Source: Nitrososphaerota archaeon (GTDB lineage: Archaea; Thermoproteota; Nitrososphaeria; Nitrososphaerales; Nitrosopumilaceae). From it: a stretch of 34,881 nt of DNA. The translations under genes were made by a program, and so were the position numbers. Below the pieces are notes generated by a model. It ran no database searches. It saw only the letters and a program-made list of their open reading frames with translations, and had not been told where the DNA came from. The stretch covers positions 1 to 34,881 of the forward strand of contig JACZTB010000015.1 in the NCBI GenBank assembly GCA_022573895.1, in the 5' to 3' direction. Below are positions 1 to 7,613 of this stretch, piece after piece. Numbering within the stretch: the first letter of the stretch is position 1; the number at the start of each line of letters is the position of its first letter.

Positions 1-241
1 TTTTGAGTTGGTTGTTTACTGATTCAGATAGATTGATCAACTCATATTCTATGTGAGATCTACTGTAGATTTTCTTTTCTATCTCACCTGCTTCAACTAG
101 TGAACTGATTTCTCTATAAACCATTTTCTCATTGCCAACTTTTTCTATGACTCTTTTAGCAAGTTCAGTTCCACGTATTTTTCCATTTTCATTTAGGATT
201 CTAATAATCTCTGTCCTAATAATTCCTAAATTTTTACTCAT
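1..241 (-). CDS. Winged-helix DNA-binding protein, C-terminus beyond the window
   Basis: The minus-strand frame opens with ATG at 241 and stays open to the window edge, about 80 codons, so the C-terminus is missing. The readable part begins MSKNLGIIRTEIIRILNENG and continues through a helix-turn-helix pattern (RGTELAKRV, then a recognition-like stretch MVYREISSLVEAGEI) to a wing-like KKIYSRSHIEYEL. This is the layout of small archaeal winged-helix regulators. A strong Shine-Dalgarno site precedes the start, and the gene lies 13 bases after the stop of the upstream small gene, so the two are probably one operon. It may regulate the divergent promoter region at 492-567. The regulator call is inferred from the fold pattern. 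Confidence 0.7.
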   Translation of the reverse strand, partial: MSKNLGIIRTEIIRILNENGKIRGTELAKRVIEKVGNEKMVYREISSLVEAGEIEKKIYSRSHIEYELINLSESVNNQLK

Positions 242-244
242 TTG

Positions 245-252
245 ATCCTCCT
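245..252 (-). promoter_or_regulatory. Shine-Dalgarno site of the winged-helix gene
   Basis: On the minus strand AGGAGGAT lies 3 bases before the ATG at 241. It fixes that start and fits translation of a second gene in a transcript, where a leaderless start is not possible. Confidence 0.7.
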
Positions 253-254
253 AA

Positions 255-491
255 TTATTTTTGATATTTTTCTAGTACTGCTTTTTCTCCAATCTCATTA
301 ATCTCTCTTACTAATTTTTCTAAAATTTCTACTCCTTTTTTAATTGGTTCTTTTTCTAAATTCTTGTATTCTAGTTTTTGTTTGAGCACTATTTTTTCAT
401 TATTAACAAAACTTAGTAAGCTTACATTTTCTCCCATATTGAGATTAATAAAAAAATCTACATATTCTAAGGCTGATTGTATACCCATCAT
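255..491 (-). CDS. Small hypothetical protein, first gene of the winged-helix operon
   Basis: This 78-residue protein (start MMGIQSALEYVDFF) is not recognised. It has a hydrophobic, mixed first half and a charged helical second half (EKLVREINEIGEKAVLEKYQK). It has no cysteine motif or membrane segment. It lies directly upstream of the winged-helix gene with 13 bases between them, so it is probably co-transcribed and could be a partner or ligand-sensing subunit; that is only inference from position. Two adjacent ATG codons are possible starts, at 491 and 488. Confidence 0.6.
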   Translation of the reverse strand: MMGIQSALEYVDFFINLNMGENVSLLSFVNNEKIVLKQKLEYKNLEKEPIKKGVEILEKLVREINEIGEKAVLEKYQK

Positions 492-515
492 TCCTAATTT
501 TTCCCTCTAGTATTT

Positions 516-534
516 GTTTGAAACACATTCAAAC
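516..534. promoter_or_regulatory. Perfect inverted repeat between divergent genes, candidate operator
   Basis: GTTTGAA and TTCAAAC (7-base arms) flank ACACA. The repeat sits between the start of the minus-strand operon (491) and the plus-strand gene (568). It lies directly before the TATA-like TTTATTTA of the plus gene and about 25 bases from the minus start, where that gene's TATA box would be. A protein bound here could control both directions. The winged-helix protein of the operon is the obvious candidate, by inference. Confidence 0.45.
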
Positions 535-567
535 TAGGTTTATTTACGATTTCAACAACATTTGATT

Positions 568-822
568 ATGAGTAGCTGCGATAGGCGTGTTCGTGCTTAC
601 AAAAATGGTAAAACTTTTGATCAATGCAGAGATATTGCCGAATTTATGAATCCAGATTTTAAAAAACAAATTGAAGCGAAAGGAAAAGTTCTATGGACTG
701 AAATATTGAAGCAAGTTGATCATGATGAGATAATCTACAAGCTAACTCTAAAATTTTTAAGACGAGATGGTTATGATATCGGAAATAATAAGATTCCTGA
801 AGTCAAAAAATTTAATTTGTAG
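568..822 (+). CDS. Hypothetical protein, 84 residues
   Basis: The ATG at 568 is preferred over the in-frame TTG at 562 because a TATA-like TTTATTTA is centred about 25 bases upstream, which predicts a leaderless transcript starting at this ATG. The protein begins MSSCDRRVRAYKNGKTFDQC and is mostly charged, with no membrane segment; two cysteines lie near the N-terminus. I do not recognise the family. It is divergent from the winged-helix operon and its 3' end overlaps the end of the convergent membrane-protein gene by 11 bases. Confidence 0.6.
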   Translation: MSSCDRRVRAYKNGKTFDQCRDIAEFMNPDFKKQIEAKGKVLWTEILKQVDHDEIIYKLTLKFLRRDGYDIGNNKIPEVKKFNL

Positions 823-1642
823 GTTGTATCTTACAACTTCCATCAGCGTTTCGTAATTTCTTCGCCAATACATATGGTATAATGATCAATATTGGTATTG
901 ATATCGCAATAAATAATGTCTGTAATTGTGTTAACGCAATTGATAATGCAATTCCGCTTGCAGTCCCAACAAATATTGACAGAAATGTTCCTGCGCAAGT
1001 GGGACATGCAATGAAAAGTCCTGTAGCTGCACCAATAGTACTTACTCCTTTTTCTTTCTTTGAAATCATGTAAGCACTGACAGCAATTGATGCATTCAAT
1101 CCAACTAGATATGATACAACTATTTGTAATACTAAATTAACTGGAATTATCTGTAAACCTACATGTTCTGTCAAGTAGACGATTATCTTTGGCATATATC
1201 CAGGACTGTCACAACATGGTGCGATAAAACCAGATGGAATTGTTGCACCATAATGAATTGAAAAGTTAACTTCAGGTTGATATACTAGTGTACCTGATGC
1301 CATAGAAAAGAATAAACCATATCCAATAAACGTGGCAACGAAGATTTTGCGTGACTTTGAATTCCATGTTGCCAATGCAATTATTGTTGTTAGGTCTTTT
1401 CCTTTGCTTTCAACTTTTTCCCTATGATATCGATACATGCCAAAAGCAATAGCGCCAAATGCTGCAACAAGTGTTATGTAAAATCCATAGGCAATTCTCT
1501 GTATGGAATTTAGTGCATCGGGTGTAATGAGCTCTGGATCCTGATACCTATGATAAAGTAAAAACAAGATTGTAATTATCACAAATCCAAAAACAATCAT
1601 CTTCTTTCCTGTGTTTGTACTTTTAGCTGATTCTTCTTTCAT
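812..1642 (-). CDS. Polytopic membrane protein with CC and CPTC motifs
   Basis: This 276-residue integral membrane protein has about six hydrophobic segments, near residues 14-30, 50-70, 100-118, 160-195, 203-236 and 240-260. Two cysteine motifs stand out: APCCDSPGY near residues 141-149 in a loop, and CPTC at 213-216 inside or next to a membrane segment, followed by a glycine/serine-rich helix. Such pairs could bind metal or cycle as disulfides, but I cannot assign a family. A hydrophilic lysine-rich N-terminus (about 14 residues) precedes the first segment. It lies 35 bases downstream of the CBS-TrkH gene on the same strand. Confidence 0.75.
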   Translation of the reverse strand: MKEESAKSTNTGKKMIVFGFVIITILFLLYHRYQDPELITPDALNSIQRIAYGFYITLVAAFGAIAFGMYRYHREKVESKGKDLTTIIALATWNSKSRKIFVATFIGYGLFFSMASGTLVYQPEVNFSIHYGATIPSGFIAPCCDSPGYMPKIIVYLTEHVGLQIIPVNLVLQIVVSYLVGLNASIAVSAYMISKKEKGVSTIGAATGLFIACPTCAGTFLSIFVGTASGIALSIALTQLQTLFIAISIPILIIIPYVLAKKLRNADGSCKIQPTN

Positions 1643-1677
1643 AATTTAGAACTTTTTTTATGAAATTAAATCCTATC

Positions 1678-3504
1678 TTAGGCAAGTCTAGGAACAAAGA
1701 TGTAGATAATTGCAATTATCTCCAGCCTTCCAAATATCATCAAAAACCCAAGAACGATTTTTGTTGCAGGATCTGTTTCTGTATTAATTACACCTGCTGA
1801 TAGCCCTCCAGTAGTAATCACTCCTACTGCCTCAAAGAATGCAACTTCGAATGACACATCCTCAATTGCCGCAAGATGCAATCCTGTAATTACCGCGATT
1901 GTAGGAAATAGTGCAATAATAATTAAAGTAGAAATGACTTCCTTTTTTGCTTGAGTTGATAGATTTTTTCTTTTTACCTTACTTACAAGAGCTCTGACAT
2001 CTTTCAAGTGGAACAGTCTAAATATTTTCAGACCACCTGCAGTTGAGAATCCACATCCGCCAATAAACATCAAAATTATCAAAATGGTGTGCGCTCCACT
2101 ATTGAGTCCCGCAAGACTTCCCTGTTGCAGTCCTGTAGTGGTACTAGCTGATATAGAATAAAATACGCTTTCCAAAGGTTCCAGACCACTAACTGCCACA
2201 AATAAGATAGTTGCACTACCTAAAATTGCAAAGTATGTAAGAACTTCCTTTCCAAGTTTTGGTGAAAGAAATTTTTTCCTAACAAATGCATAGTGAAATG
2301 TAAATGGCAATGCCCCAAGTATCATTGCACCCATCAAGACTATGTGTTCTTGCCAAAGTAAATCTTCAAGAATTGTTGATGTGGGGATGAATCCACCTGT
2401 CGAAAGTGTACTCATAGCCAATGAGAAATTATCAAGTATATCTCTTTCACCAAAGAAATACAATAATGTTGCAACAATTACAATGTAAATTGCAAAAATA
2501 ACTGTGATGGTTAAGAACAGTTCCTTCATGTGAAGTGTTTTTCCTGATATGAAACCGCGCATGGATTGCAGTTTTGATTCTGGATAAAATGCTGTAATTA
2601 CTAAGTAAATGAAACTCATACCTCCTACAAGCTGCGTGTAGCTTCGAAAGAAGGTGAAACTCTGAGAAAGATTCTCTGGCTCATCAAATAATGAAATTCC
2701 CCCAGTTGTAAATCCTGCAGCACTTGAAAAGAATGCATTTGCAAAGACCTCCCCACTATTTTCATCAATTGGAAATACGTACAGATACGGGATAGTCCCA
2801 AACAGTGATAGCAAAAATAGACTCAAAAAGACCAGGATAGATGCTTGCTGGAGATTGAGACTTGATTTTTCACCATAAGAGTTTAGAAAGAATCCAGTAA
2901 TTAGCAAAAGAACTGTAGTCAGATAAATTCCAGTAGCAATTACTGTATCATCTAAAACTGTTGCAACAAGAGCAGGTACAAGCAATAAAACTCCGGCAAA
3001 TTGTAACACAAAACCTAGATTACCTAGAACTGCCTTTACAGGTGGACTCAAAAGGCGAGGAGTAGTAGCAGTAGCATTTCTGATTACATTTGCAATGGTT
3101 GTCTGATAGATTATGCCGATAACTTTTTTTTTCTTTGATAGTACGGGAAGTTTTCTGATGTCGTTGTCCCTCATTTTGCGTAAAGCATCTTGCAATGTTG
3201 CCTTTTCATTAATTGTAATAAGTGGGGTACTCATAACTTCTTTTAGTATAGTAACTTCAGCGAAAACTGTAACATCGCTAACTTTACTTAGAATATCTTC
3301 ATCTGTGACAATTCCGACTGGAAAATTATTCTCATCAGTAATAATTATGTCATCTGTTTCATAACGACGCAACATTCTAGCTGCATCTCTAGTTTGTGTA
3401 TTTGGGCTGAGAATAAGTACATCTTTGTCCATGTACTGTGTGACATATTTACTTAGAACGTATGAAATAGCACGTTCTGGATTTGTCGACATTAAGCTAC
3501 ACAT
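1678..3504 (-). CDS. trkH: TrkH-type potassium transporter with N-terminal CBS pair
   Basis: The C-terminal part (about residues 150-608) is a TrkH/KtrB-type cation channel subunit. It shows the four pore loops of the family: TTGG at 266-269, STGG at 368-371, TTGL at 456-459 and TTGG at 564-567, each between membrane helices. The N-terminal part (about 20-142) holds two CBS motifs (for example DEDILSKV and RKLPVLSKKKKVIGII). CBS pairs usually bind adenine nucleotides and gate transporters. In classical Trk/Ktr systems gating is done by a separate TrkA/KtrA ring; no such gene is in this window, so the CBS pair may do that job (inference). An internal ATG five codons in (MSTNPERA) is an alternative start. 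Confidence 0.88.
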   Translation of the reverse strand: MCSLMSTNPERAISYVLSKYVTQYMDKDVLILSPNTQTRDAARMLRRYETDDIIITDENNFPVGIVTDEDILSKVSDVTVFAEVTILKEVMSTPLITINEKATLQDALRKMRDNDIRKLPVLSKKKKVIGIIYQTTIANVIRNATATTPRLLSPPVKAVLGNLGFVLQFAGVLLLVPALVATVLDDTVIATGIYLTTVLLLITGFFLNSYGEKSSLNLQQASILVFLSLFLLSLFGTIPYLYVFPIDENSGEVFANAFFSSAAGFTTGGISLFDEPENLSQSFTFFRSYTQLVGGMSFIYLVITAFYPESKLQSMRGFISGKTLHMKELFLTITVIFAIYIVIVATLLYFFGERDILDNFSLAMSTLSTGGFIPTSTILEDLLWQEHIVLMGAMILGALPFTFHYAFVRKKFLSPKLGKEVLTYFAILGSATILFVAVSGLEPLESVFYSISASTTTGLQQGSLAGLNSGAHTILIILMFIGGCGFSTAGGLKIFRLFHLKDVRALVSKVKRKNLSTQAKKEVISTLIIIALFPTIAVITGLHLAAIEDVSFEVAFFEAVGVITTGGLSAGVINTETDPATKIVLGFLMIFGRLEIIAIIYIFVPRLA

Positions 3505-3605
3505 AGTTGGGGTTTTTAAATAATTTGGGGTTACTCACTAGTCTTAGTTGTTAAAAAATAACTTAGCATTGATTTTTTTGCAATTTGATCTCAATTGTTG
3601 CTATC

Positions 3606-3615
3606 TTTATAAATA
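3606..3615 (+). promoter_or_regulatory. TATA box (BoxA) of the DUF151 gene
   Basis: TTTATAAATA matches the archaeal BoxA closely. Transcription would start near 3635, which favours the ATG at 3643 over the ATG at 3631 or the TTG at 3622. Confidence 0.6.
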
Positions 3616-3642
3616 CTGAACTTGGAGTTTATGCGTAATACA

Positions 3643-4068
3643 ATGAATATTGATCAAGCACAAGAGCCTGATTATGAATCAGTTAAAATTGATTATGTTG
3701 GATTTGTTGATCCTTATGCAGTTGAAGGAATGGTTGTACTGAAGGCAGACGATGGAAAAGAATTTCATATGAGAGCATTTTCTGGCGAAGTTGTAAAACA
3801 CATCTCAAGTTTTGGTGAAAATGAAGGAGAACCCGTGCCCTCAATCTATAAGATGATTGAAGAGATTTGTGAGGAAAACGAATTGGTTCTAGTCAAAGTA
3901 AAAATCTACGAGAGTGGTCAAGTGTTACGAGCAAATCTGTACTTTACAGGTAAAAAAGATCTTGTATTGAGAAATTATCGTGCATCAGATGCCATGGCAC
4001 TTGCATCATTTTATAATATTCCAATTCTTGTTAGAAAGAATCTACTTAAAGAAACTATGGATGCATAG
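3643..4068 (+). CDS. DUF151 / bifunctional-nuclease-family protein
   Basis: The protein of about 141 residues carries the DUF151 (BFN) pattern. It has an N-terminal beta region (KIDYVGFVDPYAVEGMVVL), a central segment where helix alternates with strand, and the family's best signature near the C-terminus, RASDAMALASFYNIPILVRKNLL, given here only as the landmark YRASDAMALA then PILVRKNLL. Family members in plants and bacteria have been linked to nuclease activity; the archaeal role is unknown. Three in-frame starts exist (TTG 3622, ATG 3631, ATG 3643). The last is chosen from the TATA distance. It is divergent from the trkH gene. Confidence 0.8.
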   Translation: MNIDQAQEPDYESVKIDYVGFVDPYAVEGMVVLKADDGKEFHMRAFSGEVVKHISSFGENEGEPVPSIYKMIEEICEENELVLVKVKIYESGQVLRANLYFTGKKDLVLRNYRASDAMALASFYNIPILVRKNLLKETMDA

Positions 4069-4284
4069 AATTAGAATCCCTTTATCTATGTCAGTAACTG
4101 CTTGTAAAATAAATTCTTGATTTTATTTTTAAACATGCTTTATAATTCGGCAAACTCATCATCTATCAGTTATAGCTTAGTTTATTGATTAATCATCAGC
4201 AATTTTTATTGTTATTTGTATGGTATATTCTTATTTTATTAAAAAAACCATAACCTTTTTGATGTGAAAAAATAACTTTGTAGC

Positions 4285-4533
4285 ATGGTTAATTTTGAGA
4301 AACTCTACAAAAAAGTGGCATTACAAGTAATTGAAAGATGTCATGGAGGAATTAAAATCAAAAAACATGGGAAGATTATTGAAATGTATGATCCAATAAA
4401 TCATATCTGGAGTAAGAGTCTTGTGGGTCTTATAATAAAGGAGGAATGCAAGAACGCAAATCTAAGAGATTGGGAAATTGCAAATGTTCGAAGTTATGTA
4501 ATTCAGGAACTACTTTCAAAATCTAATAACTAG
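4285..4533 (+). CDS. Hypothetical protein, 82 residues
   Basis: The gene begins MVNFEKLYKKVALQVIERC and contains YDPINHIWSKSLVGLIIKEECK, rich in lysine and isoleucine and predicted helical. There is no membrane segment or recognised motif. It follows a 216-base spacer that is very AT-rich, and it ends in a 4-base overlap with the convergent zinc-ribbon gene. Codon use looks like its neighbours. I do not recognise a family; a short DNA-associated or regulatory protein is possible but unsupported. Confidence 0.55.
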   Translation: MVNFEKLYKKVALQVIERCHGGIKIKKHGKIIEMYDPINHIWSKSLVGLIIKEECKNANLRDWEIANVRSYVIQELLSKSNN

Positions 4534-4790
4534 TATGTCACTTTTCTAATCAAATAAGGTTCTTTTAGCATTATACTGTCATCTTTTTTTGATGATAATT
4601 CTACATTTCTGAGATTGTGATTTGTAACTATGATTAGTGCTTCACAACGAGAACAAAGAATTGTCTTTCCATCAGACCTTTCTTCTTTGATGATGTCTTT
4701 TTCTAACCTATCTTCTTTTTTACAAGTAGGACAAAGTTTGGGCTCTTTTGGTATGATGATGATCTCTTTGATGAAAATAATTCTAGCCAT
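4530..4790 (-). CDS. Zinc-ribbon protein, 86 residues
   Basis: Two cysteine knuckles are visible, CPTC at residues 19-22 and CSRC at 46-49, separated by 23 residues, which is a zinc-ribbon arrangement. The N-terminus (MARIIFIKEIIIIPKEPKL) is strand-like. The C-terminal 35 residues are charged and have no recognised motif. Zinc ribbons of this size in archaea are often nucleic-acid or protein contact modules; the partner is unknown. It is convergent with the 4285-4533 gene. Confidence 0.6.
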   Translation of the reverse strand: MARIIFIKEIIIIPKEPKLCPTCKKEDRLEKDIIKEERSDGKTILCSRCEALIIVTNHNLRNVELSSKKDDSIMLKEPYLIRKVTY

Positions 4791-4996
4791 ACTATTTGAA
4801 TCTTAATTGGCCAAAAAAGAGTTTGTATTGTCAATTGGCATCCAGCAATTCTATCTCAAACATCAAACCGTTTTAATTATTTGAGACAAAACGTTGAGTA
4901 TTCAATATATTTCTCAATCTAGCCAATTAACAAAGATAAACAATTTTTACTGGAAATATGTTTTTGGATTTTTTAGACACTTTTTTTAGAATATTC

Positions 4997-6088
4997 TTAT
5001 GTCACTATTTCATCAAGGCGACCTTCTTCTTGGGCTTGTTTAATCTCCATTGCGATTCTTCTTCCAACCCCAAAGGTTTCTCCATACTGATACTTTGTGT
5101 AAGGACTTGTGGTTGCAACAATTGGATTTCCGGGAACCCGTAAAGACACATCATATACTATTAACTCTAAATCTTTCGTAATTACACTTTGAAGTGAAAA
5201 TGGACCAATGATTCCTGGCGCATATTCTTTTTTGACTGTTGCCACAAACTTATCTCCCATCTTGATTACTTTTTCCAGCAGCGATTCTCTAATACTTGCA
5301 GGCGTATGGCCTACCTCAATATTTTGTACATCTATGTTAATGTCTAGTTGTTGTTTTGCAGGTAGTGCATTGTAATCATGTATGTTTGTTTGTAGTCTCC
5401 TCTCAATTCCAATAAAATCAACTTGGTCTGAAATTGGTGTATGAAAGAAGTTAAAATTCATGTAAGTTCCTATTACTAATTCTTCAATGCTTGATTTTTC
5501 TAGATCTTTTCTTGAGATAATTCCTTTTTTGATTTTAACCTCTGATTTTTCCTTGTAATCCTTGTAAGATAAAACAGTAAAAAATGCTCTTTCTAGCGGT
5601 CTATTTTTTTCTTGAACCTTTACTATGCAAGGCCTGTTGATTCTTTTTGGATCTTTAAATAATTTAGGATATTTAATTCTGGCTTTCTCTAAAAGATAGT
5701 ATTGTCCTTTCTTTGCAGTTCTCTCTTCTGCTTGGAATAGTTTTCTATTTCCAAAAATTGGTACTTTGAATGTGTTCTCTATTATTTTGTATCCAAGATA
5801 TACAGTAAGTGATCTGTGGGGGATGATGATTGTATTTGACTCGCGTAACTTTTTCTGAATTTTGACTGAAGCCATGTCTTTGAATTTATTTAATATTACA
5901 ATCTCATCTGCAATCCTTCCAAACCTTTGATATGTGACTTCTCTTCCTTTTTGACAAAAAACAGTAGTCTGAAAACCCTCATCTTTTGCACCATCCATCA
6001 CCTCTAGAGCAGAATGGCTTCCAAGAACTCCAATTCTAACATCTGAATAGTCATTTACTATCTTCTTAATCTCAGAACTCTTAATCAC
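4997..6088 (-). CDS. purP: Formate-dependent AICAR formylation enzyme PurP
   Basis: PurP makes FAICAR from AICAR, formate and ATP in archaea, replacing the folate-dependent transformylase. The 363-residue length fits the family. Landmarks are the N-terminal VRIGVLGSHSALEVMDGAKDEGF, the CQKGRE and RFGRIADE segments, the ATP-grasp region with PCIVKVQ, GPFSLQ near residue 288, and the C-terminal YDVSLRVPGNPIV then SPYTKYQYGETFGVGRR. It stands alone, divergent from ubiX, and is about 3.3 kb from the purS-purQ-purL-purF cluster, so the purine genes are dispersed but nearby. Confidence 0.93.
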   Translation of the reverse strand: MIKSSEIKKIVNDYSDVRIGVLGSHSALEVMDGAKDEGFQTTVFCQKGREVTYQRFGRIADEIVILNKFKDMASVKIQKKLRESNTIIIPHRSLTVYLGYKIIENTFKVPIFGNRKLFQAEERTAKKGQYYLLEKARIKYPKLFKDPKRINRPCIVKVQEKNRPLERAFFTVLSYKDYKEKSEVKIKKGIISRKDLEKSSIEELVIGTYMNFNFFHTPISDQVDFIGIERRLQTNIHDYNALPAKQQLDINIDVQNIEVGHTPASIRESLLEKVIKMGDKFVATVKKEYAPGIIGPFSLQSVITKDLELIVYDVSLRVPGNPIVATTSPYTKYQYGETFGVGRRIAMEIKQAQEEGRLDEIVT

Positions 6089-6185
6089 ATTATACTTAGA
6101 TTATGGGATCTAATATAGCTAATTTTCAATTTACAAGATCGAAGAAAACCACAAGATTTTTTTTAACCGATATTGGATTTTAGAT

Positions 6186-6332
6186 GTGCTGTATTCTTTT
6201 GAGTTGCAAATGATGGGGGTAATCTTGTTAACTGCAATGACTGTAGGTGGAATCTCATTGTGGCTTAAACGAAGAAAAGAGAGGAAAAAGTTAGAGGAGA
6301 CTGCAGAAAATGATGAGGCCCAAAATCTCTAG
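6186..6332 (+). CDS. Small single-span membrane protein
   Basis: A 48-codon frame starts with GTG at 6186 (or ATG at 6210). It encodes one hydrophobic helix (MMGVILLTAMTVGGISLWL), followed by a strongly basic stretch (KRRKERKK) and an acidic tail. By the positive-inside rule the C-terminus would be cytoplasmic. A T-rich TTTTTTTAACC element about 24 bases upstream could be the TATA box, giving a leaderless GTG start. Composition is non-random, but size and lack of a known family limit the certainty. Confidence 0.45.
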   Translation: MLYSFELQMMGVILLTAMTVGGISLWLKRRKERKKLEETAENDEAQNL

Positions 6333-6388
6333 TATTAACAAACTCCTCTATCTAATACATAAAATACTCTAGTCTACAAGATTAATTA

Positions 6389-6946
6389 TTGAAACTAGTG
6401 ATTGGTATTACCGGTAGCACTGGAGTAATTTATGGAATCAGAATGCTAGAGATACTCAAGAAACTTGATGTTGAAACTCATTTGATAATGTCAGAGTGGG
6501 CTGAAAAATGCATTTCAATGGAGACTGAATACACAATTGAACATGTAAAATCACTTGCAACTAATACTTCTGGTGAACAAAACATGGCATCGAGTGTTTC
6601 AAGCGGAACTCATAGAGTTGACGGAATGATTATTCTACCATGTAGTATGAAAACATTGTCTGCAATTGCAAATGGTTATGATGATACATTAATTGCAAGA
6701 GCAGCAGGTGTCACAATAAAGGAATCTAGAAAATTAATTTTGATGGTAAGAGAGACTCCCCTTTCTGCAATTCATTTGGAAAATATGCTAAAGTTATCTA
6801 GATTGGGGATTGTAATTTTACCACCTGTGACAGAGTTTTACACAAAACCCAAATCAATTGATGACATTGTTAATCATGGAGTAGGAAAGTGTCTGGACCA
6901 GTTTAACATAGAGCACAATTTATACCCCCGATGGGGTACTCTTTAA
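6389..6946 (+). CDS. ubiX: UbiX-type flavin prenyltransferase
   Basis: UbiX joins a dimethylallyl group to FMN, making the prenylated flavin used by UbiD-type decarboxylases. The sequence shows the N-terminal FMN-binding loop (GITGSTGVIYGIRMLE), the SSVSSGTHRVDGMIILPCSMKTL region split around residues 70-93, and the late motif RETPLSAIHLENMLKL. The 185-residue length is typical. The start is TTG at 6389, with a TATA-like ACATAAAATAC about 27 bases upstream, so the transcript is probably leaderless. No UbiD gene is in this window. The next gene follows after 7 bases, so the two are probably one operon. Confidence 0.9.
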   Translation: MKLVIGITGSTGVIYGIRMLEILKKLDVETHLIMSEWAEKCISMETEYTIEHVKSLATNTSGEQNMASSVSSGTHRVDGMIILPCSMKTLSAIANGYDDTLIARAAGVTIKESRKLILMVRETPLSAIHLENMLKLSRLGIVILPPVTEFYTKPKSIDDIVNHGVGKCLDQFNIEHNLYPRWGTL

Positions 6947-6953
6947 ATCACCA

Positions 6954-7382
6954 TTGCCAAAATTCTCTTTAGAAAAAATAGTTAACGCAAAAATAGAAGA
7001 TGTCTATGAAATACTGTCAAATTATGAAAACTATCCAAAATTAATTCCTCAACATTTTCCATTTGTTAGAGTACGTTCAGTTAGAGGAAACATTTCAGTG
7101 GTTGAAGAGCATATGAATCTTGGAGATAAAGAACTATTAATTATGGCAAAGCATATAACTGAAAAACCAGTCTTACACGAGATTTTTATTATTGGCGGTG
7201 ATATCAAGGGGAGTCACTTTAAGCAACAATTTATCAAAGTTTCAGAAGGAACAAAAATTATAGTTGATGTGGATTTGAAACTAAATGGTAAGATGAAGAT
7301 GTCATACATGTTTGGAACAAATAAGTTTGAACAAGATTATGCTATAATTTTAGATGATTTTACAAAAATTGCTGAGAACTAG
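6954..7382 (+). CDS. SRPBCC (START/polyketide-cyclase-like) protein
   Basis: The 142-residue protein has the fold pattern of coenzyme Q-binding/START-like proteins. The opening is KIVNAKIEDVYEILSNYENYPKLIP, with landmarks VYEILSNYENYPKLIP and the central GDIKGSHFKQQF, and the C-terminal helix QDYAIILDDFTKIAEN. The hydrophobic cavity of this fold binds lipids, quinones or polyketides. It starts with TTG 7 bases after ubiX, so a ligand related to prenylated flavin or quinone metabolism is a reasonable guess. It overlaps tatA at the 3' end by 4 bases. Confidence 0.75.
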   Translation: MPKFSLEKIVNAKIEDVYEILSNYENYPKLIPQHFPFVRVRSVRGNISVVEEHMNLGDKELLIMAKHITEKPVLHEIFIIGGDIKGSHFKQQFIKVSEGTKIIVDVDLKLNGKMKMSYMFGTNKFEQDYAIILDDFTKIAEN

Positions 7383-7585
7383 TCTGATTTTATTTCTTTA
7401 TCCTTGGCGATCTTGTCTATTTCTCCCTTAAACTCTTCGAGTTCTTTTTCACTTTGTATTTTTCCTTTCTCAAACTCTCCTTTGGCCTTACCGAAGGTTT
7501 TTGCAAGTTCTGGAATCTTCTTTACACCAAAAATTAACACACCAATAACTACAACTAAAATGACGATCTCTGTGCTTCCAATCAT
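7379..7585 (-). CDS. tatA: Twin-arginine translocase subunit TatA
   Basis: The 68-residue protein has the TatA layout: a short N-terminal hydrophobic helix (STEIVILVVVIGVLIFG), the conserved hinge and amphipathic helix start (KKIPELAKTFGKAKGEF), then a charged tail. TatA forms the translocation element with TatC for folded, cofactor-bearing proteins. It is 28 bases downstream of tatC on the same strand, so co-expression is likely. Rieske or copper proteins of this lineage are plausible substrates, though no Tat signal peptide is seen in this window. Confidence 0.93.
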   Translation of the reverse strand: MIGSTEIVILVVVIGVLIFGVKKIPELAKTFGKAKGEFEKGKIQSEKELEEFKGEIDKIAKDKEIKSD

Positions 7586-7613
7586 TATAAGACAATATTC
7601 TTTGATTTCAGAT

